From Agriotes lineatus (Eukaryota; Arthropoda; Insecta; Coleoptera; Elateridae), in assembly GCA_940337035.1 (NCBI GenBank), contig CALNHX010007525.1, positions 1 through 64,000 on the forward strand: 64,000 nt of DNA, in the 5' to 3' direction. The position numbers were made by a program, and so were the translations under genes. This document shows positions 24,828 through 36,637 of the stretch, in pieces. The notes below the pieces were generated by a model. It ran no database searches. It was not told where the DNA came from and saw only the letters and a list, made by a program, of their open reading frames with translations. Each line of letters begins with the position of its first letter. Within the stretch, counting starts at the first letter, position 1.

Positions 24828-25033
24828 TACATCTAAAATTTCAACGCCGAGGGACCGTCTGGTGCGCTAGATAAGTGAACGTCCTTATTTTATTACCTGA
24901 AAGGTTAAAACTATATTTGTTTACGTTTGCATTTTTGTATATAAATAAATACTTAATCGAGTTAGGTTTTAATTTAATTTCTAAATTACAGTTTTTTTTA
25001 TATATATACTTATTAATAGTTTTCTGTTGAGAT

Positions 25034-26257
25034 ATGAAGGTTAAAAAGTTAAAAATTTCTCATATCAATGCTTGCTCACTAGTACCTAATTTAAATGATT
25101 TGATGGAATATATAAACAATAATAACCCAGATATATTGGCAGTCAGTGAAACTTGGCTTACTCCAAACATTAGTGATAATCTTGTGCAGATACCTCAATA
25201 TAACTTATTACGTAAAGATAGAACTGACAAAAGAGGTGGTGGTGTTGCATTGTATGTAGCCAAAAATTTAAAGGCTATTGTTATTGACACATCTGATGCC
25301 ATAGAGCAGTTATGGGTTAAAATAAGTATTGATAAATATTGTTTTGCGATTGGGGTTGTATACAGACCACCTAATACGGACTATAGTAACTTTATCAACG
25401 CATTTGATAATATCCTGTCGTTGTTGGTACCTGAATTCGACGAAGTGCTTTGTACTGGTGATTTCAATGTAAATTTATATAACAGTAATGAAACAAAAAG
25501 TGTGCCGTTAGAATCGGTCCTTGAGGGATATAACTTAAATCAAATAATAGATGCTCCAACGCGGGGTGCATCCCTTTTAGATCTAATTATAACTTCGGTT
25601 AAAAATCAAATAGTGGAAACAAGTACGACTGATCTAAATTTTTCAGATCATCTTTTAGTGTCTTGCAGCCTCTCACTAGAAAACCAGATTCCTGTGACCC
25701 ATCTGAGAACTCACCGCTCTTTCAAGAATTTTGATATTACAGCTTTCACAAGGGATCTTGAATTAAGTTCAATGCATCAAATATTTTATATGAACGATAT
25801 TAATGACAAGGTGAGTCATATTACTAATATCATCAACTTAACTATTGATAAACATGCCCCTTTCGTAACTTCTAAATTTACTAAAAGGTATTCTCCCTGG
25901 TTGACAGAAAATATCAAAATATTGATCTCCCTCAGAGACAAGGCACTTACTAAGGTCAGAAAAAGGCGCACGGAGGAGAATTGGAACTATTATAAACAAC
26001 TTCGTAACTATACTAATTTAGCTGTCAAAAATGAGAAAAAAGCATTTGTTCAGTATGAACTGAAAAATAAAGGAGGCAAAGAACTGTGGAAAAAATTAAA
26101 TACATTTAACATACATGCTAAACCGAAAACCGAAATGCCAATGTCACTTAGAAATCCTGATGAAATAAACAATTTCTTTGTCAATTCTGTTCCGCAAACT
26201 AATAACGATAATTTAAAAGTTTTGGATTTTTATAGTAATAACAAATTCCAATTTTAA
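25034..26257 (+). CDS. LINE ORF2 N-terminal half: apurinic-type endonuclease
   Basis: A 407-codon open frame. It encodes the APE-type endonuclease that nicks target DNA to prime reverse transcription. Visible boxes in order are INACSLVPNLNDLMEYI (residues ~10-26), the Glu of VSETWL (~38-43), RGGGVALYV (~67-75), VVYRPPNTD (~107-115), GDFNVNL (~142-148, catalytic Asp/Asn) and FSDHLLVS (~203-210, catalytic Asp-His). The second half is the linker before RT, with KRYSPWLTENIK near residue 290. It stops by frameshift at about 26235 where the RT frame should follow, so the intact ORF2 would be about twice as long. The ATG is the first in frame; the true start of ORF2 is uncertain. Confidence 0.8.
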   Translation: MKVKKLKISHINACSLVPNLNDLMEYINNNNPDILAVSETWLTPNISDNLVQIPQYNLLRKDRTDKRGGGVALYVAKNLKAIVIDTSDAIEQLWVKISIDKYCFAIGVVYRPPNTDYSNFINAFDNILSLLVPEFDEVLCTGDFNVNLYNSNETKSVPLESVLEGYNLNQIIDAPTRGASLLDLIITSVKNQIVETSTTDLNFSDHLLVSCSLSLENQIPVTHLRTHRSFKNFDITAFTRDLELSSMHQIFYMNDINDKVSHITNIINLTIDKHAPFVTSKFTKRYSPWLTENIKILISLRDKALTKVRKRRTEENWNYYKQLRNYTNLAVKNEKKAFVQYELKNKGGKELWKKLNTFNIHAKPKTEMPMSLRNPDEINNFFVNSVPQTNNDNLKVLDFYSNNKFQF

Positions 26258-27690
26258 GCAAGTTGATGAGGTTGTGGTGTATAATGCTATCAAAGCGTTC
26301 AAAACAAATGCTACTGGGGCAGATGGTTTAAATGTAAACATAATTGAACTCTGTTGCCCGCAGGAGTATTTCCTGAAATTTGGAAAAAGGCGATCGTAAC
26401 ACCGGTGCCAAAGGTTAAAGCACCTGAAGATTTTAAACACCTTCGCCCCATCAGCATCTTATCAACAGCTTCCAAGATTCTGGAAAGTAAGTGATCAGAT
26501 TAGGAATTATCTTGAAAATAATAATGTATAACCTGGCACACAGTCCGGTTTTCGACCGAGTCACAGCTGCTCCACGTCGTTGCTGGACATCACTGATGAT
26601 ATTCTAAATAACACTGATCAGCATGAATTAACTTTGCTTGTGTGCCTGGACTACAGTAAAGCGTTTGACACGCTTAATCACACCACGCTTTTGTCTATCT
26701 TAAAATAGATAGGCTTTGAGTCAGTGCCAATAAGACTTTTTCAAAGCTACGAGTACCTTGGTAATAGAACTCAAATTGTTAAAGTTGCTGATGATATGTC
26801 AACAGCATTGCCGGTAGAAGCAGGTGTACCTCAAGGTTCCATATTAGGGCCATTGTTGTATACTATTTACACGTTAAATTTGAGTAAAGTTCTGAAATTT
26901 TGTAGATGCCATCAATACGCTGATGACACCCAAATTTATATATCTTTTAAGCCTAGTGAAGTACAGCTTGGCTGCCAACGTCTTAATGAAGACCTTGTAA
27001 ATATTGTCAATCAGTCTTATGAACACTCACTAATTATCAATGCTTCTAAAACTACTGCAAATTTATATGGACCAAAGTACTTAAAACAATCAGTCCTACC
27101 TGACATTTCTATTGTGGTCAATGGTAGTCCAGTTGAACTAGTTGACACAATTAATAATCTTGGTCTTACAATTGATAATGAATTAAATTTTACACATGTA
27201 TCCAAATTACTTAAATCTGCTTATGCAAGTTTAAAAGTTTTGTTCCCTCACAGGCATTTACTAGCTACTGAAATTAAAGCTATACTAGTGCGAATCACTT
27301 GTACTATCTCGTTTGAGTTTTTGTGATGTTGTATATGGACTTTGGTTAAGTGTAGTGGATAAAAATAGACTACAACGGGTGCAAAATTCCTGCCTTAGGT
27401 TCATATTCGGCATACGCAAATACATGAGAATTTCTCACAAACTCAATGATGTGAACTGGTTAAACATGTCTAGGAAAATTACTTATAGATCCGATGTTCA
27501 CAATGTCAATGTTCGGTCTAGGGGTCTGCTGACAACTCCAAGGCACAATACTGAGAAATTTAAATCTGCTTTTATATATCAAATATGCTTAATTTACAAT
27601 AAAATTCCCAAAGAATATAGTGCTTTGAGGATCAAAACCTTTAAACAACGGTACAAACGGTTTCTGTTCACCTTACAGTCGCAATAATAG
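26258..27690 (+). pseudogene. LINE ORF2 C-terminal half: reverse transcriptase, frameshifted
   Basis: This continues the ORF2 above in shifted frames. NATGADGLNVNII (~26305), then a disrupted stretch, SGFRPSHSCSTSL (~26545) and LDYSKAFDTLNH (~26650). A stop at 26706 is followed by a 200-codon frame (26724-27326) with GVPQGSILGPLLY and the catalytic QYADDTQIY at about 26913-26939. A shift near 27313 leads to the C-terminal domain (27313-27687, RLQRVQNSCLRFIFGI then IYNKIPKEYSALR). All RT motifs remain recognisable, but at least four lesions make it inactive. Confidence 0.85.
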
Positions 27691-28000
27691 TTTTTCCATA
27701 ATTTTCCTTTTTATATGTACCTAATTAGCCTTGATATCTTATTATAGTAACAAACTTTTACATGTGTTGGACTCAACTACGTGGAAATCCTTGTGAAATT
27801 TATTTATGAACAACTAGGTTAAGTGGATGAGCAGCATTTGTTGAACTTCGTCTAGCGATTTTCCCTAATACGGTACACTATGCATAAATTTTGTTATCTT
27901 AGTTTATATATTAATATACTTAATAAGCTATTTTGTTTTTCTTGTTTTAATTTTCTATATTTTTAAATTTTACAATGTCTGTATGGGGAAAATAAAGACA

Positions 28001-28022
28001 ATTTATTATTATTATTATTATT
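28001..28022 (+). repeat. (ATT)n LINE 3' tail
   Basis: A short TTA/ATT microsatellite directly after AATAAAGACAATT. Simple-repeat tails of this kind end CR1-group LINEs and mark the 3' boundary of the element at 24840. Confidence 0.8.
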
Positions 28023-28077
28023 AAATAAAGTAGACGCAAAACAAATCCAGGGCATACATTATTGACATGCTAATTAT

Positions 28078-29070
28078 TAGTGATGGGCATAACCGGACAA
28101 TTTTCATAACCAAATTATTTGCATTCGAATGATATTAATAACCGAATGATTATTTGAATAATCATTCGAAGAAATTTTGGCTCTCGATTCGTTTCGATTT
28201 CGCCGGTTTGCCGGTTGGCGGTTCACCGTCATCTGCATCGGCATCGTAACTTGCAGATAGCAGAGGAACTCAGTTAATCGTTAATTATAATAATTGTATA
28301 TGATTTTTATTTGATTTCTAACGAGTTTAAACCATTGAGAATAGCTATATCAATACTAATCATAAATAAATTATAAATATGCCAATACAATGTATCTATT
28401 GAATCTATTTTTAGTTCCTAAAATTCTCTAGTAGTCACCCTTCCCTTTTCGCTTGCACATCATACCGGTATATTTTAGAATCCATCATTTATCTACGTTC
28501 AGCCTTCCGCGGTTTTAAGAACGCACACTTAAAATTTTAAACATCGAAATCCACTTCTTGTCCCACGTTCATATCATATGACGACGGATGGGCATCGACT
28601 GCTCCGTTATTAAAAATTAAATATAAATCTGTTACGATATTGAAAAATCTTATTTCGCTTTCTGTTTATCCCTTATTAGGCATAATCAACCGCGTTTCGA
28701 AGCAAAAATTTAGGCCGTTATAAATTAATACCAACACAGCTTCGCAAATCTCATACTCAGCAGAGCGTTATCTTTAATAGGAACGGCCCCATAAATTTAA
28801 CTTGTCGACTGAGAGTCTCAAATGTGTTAATAACATCAACAAGCAGCCGCGAACCTCACTTGGGTCAATCAGTACAATCTGCCTTGCTTATGGTTATGAA
28901 TAACGTATTATTTACAGAATTTCGATCACTCGCAGGTCGCTGAGATACGGCACGTAGTACGTACCAGGAAGTTATTTTTCATTCGAATACTTGGAACGAA
29001 AACCGAGTTACAGAGGTTATTTCAATAACCGGATAACCGGTTATTTTTCATTCGAATAAGCCCATCACTA
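28078..29070. mobile_element. Non-autonomous hAT element
   Basis: The ends are TAGTGATGGGC and its exact inverse (28078-28088 and 29060-29070), flanked by the 8-bp target duplication CTAATTAT (28070-28077 and 29071-29078). An 8-bp duplication and a TAG/CAG-GATGGGC-type end are typical of hAT. Subterminal repeats ATTCGAAT and ATAACCGG recur near both ends. No transposase is visible in the 993 bp. Confidence 0.88.
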
Positions 29071-29078
29071 CTAATTAT

Positions 29079-29880
29079 CATAGTAAATTCAACGCACGAG
29101 TAACTTACCATGTAGGCAAAGAGGTCTGGTTTCAATTAGCTACCGATCAAGCAAAGCAATGAAACCCTATATGAAAAACATCAATTAGCAGTCCAAAAGT
29201 TATAGATTAAATAGGCATGCAAATACTGTCGTCTTGAACGCAACGCAATTATCAGTTGTTTGCAACACTCAGTCTTCACTTTGATCTCCGATGTGATTAA
29301 GTTAGTCTGTCTACCATTCTTGTTGCAATTGAATGTATAATACGAAATAAAAAATAAGGTTTAGATAAATGTAAAATTCAGTCGGAAAACCATTGACGGT
29401 CGAATTCCGTTTATAGTCAACGCATAAAATACGTTTTACCAATAGGCGCAATTTGCCAAACGCAGGAATTTCTTTTAAAAGTTCATTGCGTTGCTTCGCA
29501 ACCGACATTGAAAAAATGTTACCTTGACGGCAGTGGTATGAGCATAGAAAAAACTAAAGATTTAGCGGTTGCAGGCGGCCAATTCTTTGCTTATCGGCGT
29601 GTGCTGCTGTTGCGAACGCGCACGGACACTTTCAACGCAGACTGCTGGGGCTCGCACAATGAATCCAAAATTGAAGCACAGCTAAGGGGAAGCTAGATGT
29701 CGGCAAACAGCAAAGAAAAATACGTAGAACAGCCAAAAAGAAGAAACGGAGAAAAGAAGAATATCTGAAACAAATCTGATCTCGGATTTTAGATCGGTAG
29801 AGGACATTTTATTTCAAGAAGAAAACTACCATATCTCGAAATACTCGGCGGATACGGTAGCCGAACAGCAAAATCAAAGC
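29079..29880. other. No recognisable gene
   Basis: Two adjacent short frames (29311-29508 minus, 29508-29696 plus) have no family resemblance. A purine-rich stretch at 29700-29780 leads into the Penelope-like remnant. Confidence 0.5.
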
Positions 29881-29881
29881 T

Positions 29882-30311
29882 GTGCCTGTAGCAACGGTTC
29901 CGACGGGAAAGTATCCTTACTTACTCTTTCTAAATGATAAAGGTATCATCAATGTAGCGGAACCAGACCTTGGGTTTCATTTTGAAGATTCCAAAACTAC
30001 AGTTTTGAAAGTGTCTATAAAGATATTGGTAACTGCAGGTGAAAGAAGCAAACCTGTAGCCGCACCAAGTATATTATTTAAAGAACTGCTCCTAAATGGG
30101 AAATAAGTGGAAGAGAGGCATTTTTTTATAAAGGCAGCTGGACTTGAAGGCGTCTCCCCATGCTCTGATAAGAAGTGTTGGATTATGACTATGGAATCGG
30201 GAATAGGAACTTTGGTAAAAAGGGAAGTGACATCGAAACTCACAAGTAAATCCTCAACTTTGACGCTTATATTAGATAGAAGTTTAACGAAATAGACTGA
30301 ATTGCGACCAT
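29882..30311 (-). pseudogene. Penelope-like RT core, inverted segment
   Basis: On the minus strand: RNSVYFVKLLSNI (from about 30311), then LVSFDVTSLFTKVPIPDSI (30245-30190). Next come a linker and GAATGLLLSPAVTNIFID, matching G-AMGSPLSPV-ANIFME. After a shift, KVWFRYIDDTFII lies at about 29978-29938, with the catalytic Asp pair. These are consecutive RT blocks of a Penelope-like element, in the right order for the minus strand. The next block of the same protein lies on the opposite strand starting at 30312, so this piece has been flipped relative to the rest. Confidence 0.82.
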
Positions 30312-30965
30312 AAAACTTAAACCATCACAATAGTCAACATCCACATATTAACTTTACCATGGAAATAGAAAGTAACGGCTCTCTTCCTTACTTGAATGTA
30401 CAGGTTCTCACCAAACCAGTGGGTAAACTTGGTAATTCTGTATATCGGACACCCATTAACACTGACCGGTATTCACATGCCGATTTTTCATCAAACTATG
30501 AAGAAACTTTCACTTGTACACCGGGCTGTTTCCACATCCCAACCCGATAATATTCACGCTGAAATGAAACATATTTGGAAAACTCTTAGGAACAATGGTT
30601 ACCGTGTGCATACAGTTTACCGTCAATCGCAATCTTCATCAATAGCCACCCAAAACTCTGAAAACCGATCCTCCCACAGCAATAGCATATTTTGCCTATA
30701 TTAATCAAATCACCGATCGCGTAGGAAAGTTTCTTCAAAAACAAAACGTGAAAACAGTATTCAAACCCCCGAGCAAAATTTCACAGGTTCATCTTTCACA
30801 AAGAGATAAATTAAACGCCATGTTATCTAAAGGTGTTTATGGAGTTCTATGCTCTTGTTGTAACGTTATCCCCCGCAACAAATTACCTAAGGCACAAATA
30901 GTATGCTACAAATTTGAATGGCGCTGAAACTGTTGCAATCATCACTCACACCTTCATAGCGGTTG
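30312..30965 (+). pseudogene. Penelope-like RT thumb and start of GIY-YIG region
   Basis: On the plus strand: HPHINFTMEIESNGSLPYLN (30340-30400), matching the family's IKFTMEIE--G-LPFLDV; then VYRTPINTDRYSHADFSSN (VYRKPT-TDRY-H), and in another frame VKTVFKPPSKISQ (30749-30788), then KLNAMLSKGVYGVLCSCC (30812-30865), matching the GVYKIPCSCG start of the GIY-YIG nuclease. The nuclease continues poorly. Together with 29882-30311 this makes one rearranged element with several frameshifts. Confidence 0.82.
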
Positions 30966-31204
30966 GATTTTCGATAAGGCGATCCTAGCCGCGGTACGCG
31001 GATGTACCGAAAACCGGTACGGCACCCAATTTCTTCTCCAAGCCCCTCTAGAAATGTCCCGTTAACAAGGTGGCCGAAGAGTATAAAAGAAGAATCCGTA
31101 GCTAGTTAACTTCACTTTCAGTCTTGAGACCTGAACCCGATCCTGATTACCACGTTCCTTGCGGGGCTTGCCCCCCCCCTCTTTCGTTATCCCTCCTGAC
31201 CTGG

Positions 31205-32155
31205 CCAGTGACGGTGGACTTGCTTCCCATCTCGCTAAAGAATTCTTTTGCCTGCCTGGCGGCGGTGGACTTGGTTCCCATCTTGCTAAAGAGTTGCTTT
31301 ACCTACCTGACGACGGTGGACTTGGTTCTCATCTGGCTAAAAAGTTCCTTTACTTGCTTAGCGATGGTGGACTTGCTTTCCATCTTGCTAAAGAGTTCCT
31401 TTACTTACCTGCCGACGGTGGACTTGGTTTCCATCTCGCTAAAGAGTAGCTTTACCTACCTGGCGACGGTGAACTTGGTTCTCATCTCGCTAAAGAGTTC
31501 TTTCACCTGCCTGCCGACCATGGACTTGATTCCCATTTCGCTAAAGAGTTCCTTTACCTGCCTGGCGATGATGGATTTGGTTACCATCTCGGTAAGAAGT
31601 TCCTTTACCTACTTGGCGACGGTGGACTTGGTTCTCGTCTCGCTAAAGAGTGTCTTTACTTGCCTGGCGATGGTGGACTTGGTTCCCATCTTGCTAAAGA
31701 GTTTCTTTACCTGCTTGGCGACGGCGGGTTTGGTTCCTATCTTGCTAAAGAGTTCATTTACCTAGCTGGCGATGGTGGATTTGGTTACCATCTCGCTAAA
31801 GAGCTCCTTTACCTACCTGGCGATGGTGGATTTGGTTACTATCTCGCTAAATAGTTCCTTTACCTACCTGGCGACGGTGGACTTGGTTCTCATCTCGCTA
31901 AAGAGTTACTTTACTTGTCTGGCAATGGTGGACTTGGTTCCCATCTTGCTAAAGAGTTCCTTTACCTGCCTGGCGACGGTGGACTTGGTTCCCATCTTGC
32001 TAAAGAGTTGCTTTACCTACCTGACGACGGTGGACTTGATTCTCATATCGCTAAAGAGTTCCTTTACCTACCTGGCGACGGCGGGCTTGGTTCCCATCTT
32101 GCTAAAGAGTTCATTTACCTACCTGGCGATGGTGGATTTAGTTATCATTTTTGCT
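31205..32155 (+). repeat. Minisatellite, 51-bp period, about 18-19 copies
   Basis: The unit holds GGTGGACTTGGTT, CCCATCT-GCTAAAGAGTT and CCTTTACCTACCTGGCGAC in that order. Because 51 is a multiple of three, reading frames persist: one frame repeats VDLVPISLKSSFTYLA (213 codons open, 31124-31765) and another repeats GDGGLGSHLAKEFLYLP. Both frames staying open is explained by the repeat alone. The array starts just downstream of the Penelope-like remnant and may sit in its terminal region. Confidence 0.92.
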
Positions 32156-33170
32156 AAGATTCTCGTTTACTGCCCGCACCAGCTGATTTCCCCGTATATT
32201 ATTGCCATAATCACTTTAAGAATTTAACCTAAAACACTAATTACCTACATACTAGGAGAAATCTCCAGGCCGCCGGCATAATTTAGGGACATTGACGCGT
32301 TATTCCACCGTTCGGCAAGGATAAACAAACACCATCTTGTCAATGTTAATAGCTCTGATTTCAGACCAGGCCAAACCAACGTGTCGTTTGGGTTGCTGAG
32401 CGTCTAGAAATATCGGAACACAGAACCAGTCTGCCGAAAGAATTTTGTTATATAATATTTTTCCTTAATTAAGAATTATTTTGTATCTACTTAAACACAT
32501 TATACGAGATATTTCTACACTGTGCTATTTTTGTGTTTAATACGTTTGAGTATAACGAACCCTGGCATTTCAGTTTACCCAAGGCAACCAGTTTGAAACA
32601 AAATTTTGAGAATTTTGGTCAAGTTTAAATAAGCACCCTTCGCAGCGACTTGAAACTAAAATTCAACATTTTCACCAGTTTACATTGTGATGCTGTCTAC
32701 ATTGGTGAAGCAATACGTACAGTATCACTTGTATTTCTGAACATCAGCGTTGCCTCAAGTCGGGTCTCATTTCATCATCAGCCATCTCCGAAGACCAACA
32801 GGATATCGGCCAAGCCAAGCCATTGATATTTACAAACACCCTAATAATATCAATCGGAACGAAGGCTTTCCCCTTCCTTCTATGTAGAAAGTGCTCACTT
32901 CTAAACACTGCGCACTGTCACTCAATCGGGATGATACTTGTCTATAAATCGGCTAACCTTTTCTCCTTCCGATTATTAGAGGAGCTTCGCCTCTGGCGTA
33001 GCTTATAGGTTGAGTTACCGTGCTCTTTTGCTTACCTCCTGATGAAGATTATTACGACAGTGGGCAAAGCATTGAGTTCTTCGACCTCAATAATGACACG
33101 GTCTACTCCCGGAAGTCGTTCGTTACATAATGGCAATGGTCGTGAAAGTTTCTGAAGGTTCAGCACCTTT
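32156..33170. other. Possible 3' flank of the Penelope-like element
   Basis: No coding sequence. CCTGATGAAGATTATTACGA at 33038-33057 starts like a hammerhead core (CTGATGA), but the matching GAAA is not present (the region reads GGGCAAAGC). It is followed by TTGAGTTCTTCGACCTCAA, a short inverted repeat. Association with the Penelope-like element upstream is inference from position. Confidence 0.3.
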
Positions 33171-36135
33171 CATGTATATTTGAATTATGAAAACCTCTAA
33201 GTATGCATATTGGCCACAATTTCATTTTGTTTAGTTTTGGATGCATTCTTAAACTCATTCGTTAAATGTTTTATTAGGATAATCTATTTACTCTAGGAAA
33301 ACTTCACTGTTTTGAGGGTAATCTCTTTCATCATGTCTTCTTATTCTCAATTCCAGCTTTCCGCAAAATGTTATGCAGTTAATTATTCTCTTTAAGATTG
33401 ATATGTTTTAGCCACCTATTCATTACGTTTGATTATATTTTGTCCCTAAACTGAATTTAATTAATCTGAAATATCTACAGAGCCTAGTAAAGCAAATCTG
33501 AACTCTAAATCACATGAAAAAGATGGCAACAATATACATAATTGTAAAATTAGTTATTATTCTTATTTTGATTGCTGGTGATATATTCTGGTTTTATTAT
33601 TTTCATATTTCTGCTGTTCCGTGGATTCACTAGCTCAAGCAGAAATCAATCCTCATAGAAGGTGTCTATCAACAAGTATAACTTCGGTTTTCATACGTTT
33701 AGGTGTCCAAACTGCAAAACAAGTAATACTTCTTCTCAGTGATTATAAGTTGTTCCTGAATCTAGTAAAACTATTTATGACACTTATTTATTTCCTAAAC
33801 GCCATCACTTCCAAAAGCTGCTTCTTTCCATAATTCTTCGCCAAAAATGGGCACGCTTGCGCCTGTTAAAATTAAATTTACACGTAAATAATGTGCTAGA
33901 GTCTGAACGTACGCCGCCAACTTAAATCACAGTTGACGCCAGAGCTTGAGCGCGCGGAAACTTGTTGATAAGAGCAACAGACCAGCGATGCGCGAGTCCG
34001 CGAGCAGATAACCACGGCGCATTCGTATTTGAATTCTCCCAGGAAATGTTTCAGATGATAGAAAACCAGAAAGTTATAAGAAAATGCTCAGCGTGTTGAA
34101 GATACTTGAATTCAACGACACGTTTGTCCAGATCTCGCCGGAGAAGCCAATTCACCTAAGCCGCAAGGAGGGAAGGTTACACCCAGCCGCCTGCAGCCAG
34201 AGGAGGCTTGCCTCTCAAGCTTTTCGAGCCCGATATTACCGACAGTCCTGCAAAGCGAATTGCCTCCAAAGCAGACACATGAAGCTCCATTTTCCTTCAA
34301 AAAACCGCTCCGAACGTCGCCCTATCTTCCCAAACGAGTTGCTTCAGCTCAGAACCCCAGCTAGAAGAAGCCTACGAACTCTAAATACTCTCCTAAAGTC
34401 CACTCCCGAAACTACTCTCCAAACTACCACTTTCTATACCGGTGTATTCCTTTAAGAAACCAGTCCTTAACGTATTCCCCAGACTGCCGCTTTCGGCACC
34501 GGGGAATACCTCGATAATCTTCCTGAAATCGTTCTTTAGGCCGTCGTTTTTGATATTGGAGTACGTCTCTCAAAACAGCCCTTAATCTGTCCTTCAGGCC
34601 GCTGCTTTCGGTACTGGAGGGATATTCCACCTTCTCTTGCAATCTACCAACTCAGGGGAACGTAACTATGCCGTTAAAAGGAAATTTTCAGGCTACAAAA
34701 GGCCCTCCAAATTACGCTCATTACAGCACGATAAGCACGTTTCAAACCAAACTACCTCAGTAGCTAATTAAAGGTATAACTGACGTGGTCCTCCTGTCCA
34801 ACGGAGTCACTCCACGATATCACCTGGCAAAATTACAGCACCTAAAAGGAACCCTGAAAACGACGCTGCATAATTGCCGTGAAATCGCAAAAAATCCATG
34901 CCAGCATTTGGGCTTTTTGCTGTAGCCCCAGCACTGCACCCTCCGATACCGAAAAAAAAATACCTAGGGGTTAACTGCCCTATAATTACCACACACGGAC
35001 CCAAGTGCGTATGTTAACAAATGTCGCCATTTAATCTCGTTACTTCTCGGCTTGGCCTTCATGTAGCGCCGCGGCAGGATGCGAAAGCCAGTCGGCTCCT
35101 AGAACTCGCTTTGCTGAGGGGCCGCAAGGGTTGTAGATCTATTTAGCCGCTTAGGCTCCCGAAGGGATTTATTAATTTGAATTTGTTTTATTTCGCGTTT
35201 ACACTGTACATTCGTTTTAGAAGCAAGTTGAACTACACAAATGAATTGTAATACTAGAAACAGTATACGTAATTTTTTCAAGGTCTTCTGAATTTAATCA
35301 ATATGGAAGCAATCAACGAACCCTTGGTTACTGAGCTACCGAATGAGGCGCATACGGACTAAAGGTCAAGTCAAATATACAGCCATCGTGTGGCATATTA
35401 CAACTTCACTTCTACAAGTTTTCTAGTTCCTATAACACCATCGGGTTTAACTACCACATATGGTAACTTGTAGCTGGTTTCCTTCTGCATATTGTTCCAA
35501 AATCAGAAGCTGTCAGCATTTTTCTTTTTTTGTTCCGTCATTCAAAAGATTCACATTGTTCTCTAATGCGAATTTCAAGTTGCTTACGTAAAATAAACTT
35601 TTGGCTTATTCATATTCTTGTAGATTTAAATATGGTTTTTCATAATGTTCGCCACAATCTCCTTTTTCAGATTGGACATTTGCATTTTTTGCAGTAAAAA
35701 GTAAATTTAGCTCAGGAACGTAGAGCAAAAAAATCAAACCCCAAAAAATAGCAAGAACGCAAAAATCACAGAAGGACAAAATCTGGGAATCAAACTTACT
35801 TACAGAAGAACCAACATATGAATGAGAGGTGCATTACAACGTATAGGGGGACATATTACTAGTATTACAGTAATACTTAGAGACTACGAGCAAGACGAAT
35901 AGTTGTTAGACCAAATACTCGATAAAGAAAGGACGTAAAAAATCACGGAAATGAACCTATAGTAAAACAAAATATGATTCGTGATTCGTAATATAATCGA
36001 AGCCCCACTAGAATTTTTCAAATATTAAGGTATTCTAACTTAGCAAGAGAATTTTTACATGTAGTAGGTATATTAACGTGGATAACCAACCTTTATGCAT
36101 TTCTTATTTAAATAGGTACATACTTTTTATATCTC
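33171..36135. other. No recognisable gene
   Basis: Mixed composition. 33890-34640 and 34800-35170 are GC-richer and give frames of 62 to 123 codons (for example 34084-34455) on both strands without family motifs. Apart from the degenerate tandem repeat at 34430-34635 nothing can be assigned. Confidence 0.5.
34430..34635. repeat. Degenerate tandem repeat, about 58-bp period
   Basis: The block CTTTC-G-ACCGG recurs at 34430, 34490, about 34546 and 34604, each followed by a T/C-rich stretch and AG-CCGCTG or similar. About 3.5 units, strongly diverged. Confidence 0.6.
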
Positions 36136-36150
36136 TTAAGATACCTCAAG

Positions 36151-36625
36151 GCCAGGAAGGAATGGCTTGATACAAAGGAAGAGCAAGACAAAATAAACTA
36201 TCAGCGCAAAAGGAAAAAAGCAAAGAAACTGTACCTACAGAAGAAAAAAATATGGATAGATAAAATACTGGAGGAAACAGAAAAGCAAAATGGAAAAAAT
36301 AACTTAATGACATTGTATCAATACATTAAAAAACGAAACAGGAAAAACAATGGAACACTAGATAAAATCGAAGAAGAAGAATGGAAGAAATACTTTAGCA
36401 ACTTATATAAAGAAGAAAATCACACAATAGAAGAACGAGAAAAGACATTGAAAGAACAACTAGGAAACTTAGAAAGAGCACCAGATATAGAGGAAGTACA
36501 AGAACATATAACAAAGATGAAAAATAGAAAAGCCGCGGGAGGTGACAACCTATGTGCCGAAATGATAAAACAGGGAGGACAGGAACTGCAGCAAAGAATT
36601 CATGAATTAATAACAAATATATATA
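36151..36625 (+). pseudogene. RTE-like LINE, linker and RT start
   Basis: The frame reads KARKEWLDTKEEQDKINYQ, a long lysine-rich helical linker, then YIKKRNRKNNGTL, EEEWKKYFSNLYKEEN (the W--YF--LY block before RT) and ITKMKNRKAAGGDNLCAEM, matching KMKNGKAPG-DGI-AE. It then reaches HELITNIY, where it is cut by the younger LINE at 36625. The open frame is 36307-36711, the last part being LINE sequence. Joining to 42234 gives NIY-IWTIEEMPEEW in frame, as the family expects. Confidence 0.82.
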
Positions 36626-36637
36626 GTAGAGTACAGG

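Larger units (their letters stand above)
24840..28023 (+). mobile_element. Nearly complete LINE (CR1/Kiri/Jockey superfamily), ORF2 only
   Basis: It spans an endonuclease frame, a broken RT frame and a 3' UTR that ends in an (ATT)n tail at 28001-28022. No ORF1 is seen upstream, so it is probably 5'-truncated near the start of ORF2. The C-terminal domain (FGIRKYMRISHKL, then NKIPKEYSALRIKTFKQRYK) and the ATT tail suggest a CR1-group clade such as Kiri or Daphne rather than Jockey itself. The exact 5' edge lies between the MITE (24827) and 25034. Confidence 0.75.

Noticed and set aside
31124..31765. 213-codon plus-strand frame as a real repeat protein
   Set aside because: It is produced by the 51-bp minisatellite, a multiple of three; another frame of the same strand is also open over long stretches, and the ATG lies outside the array with no supporting signal.
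31205..32155. CRISPR-like array
   Set aside because: Units are contiguous with no unique spacers, and the DNA is eukaryotic. The same holds for the 30-bp array and the MULE subterminal arrays.
34807..35004. 65-codon minus-strand frame with Gly-rich start
   Set aside because: No recognisable domain, isolated, and in a region with short open frames on both strands.
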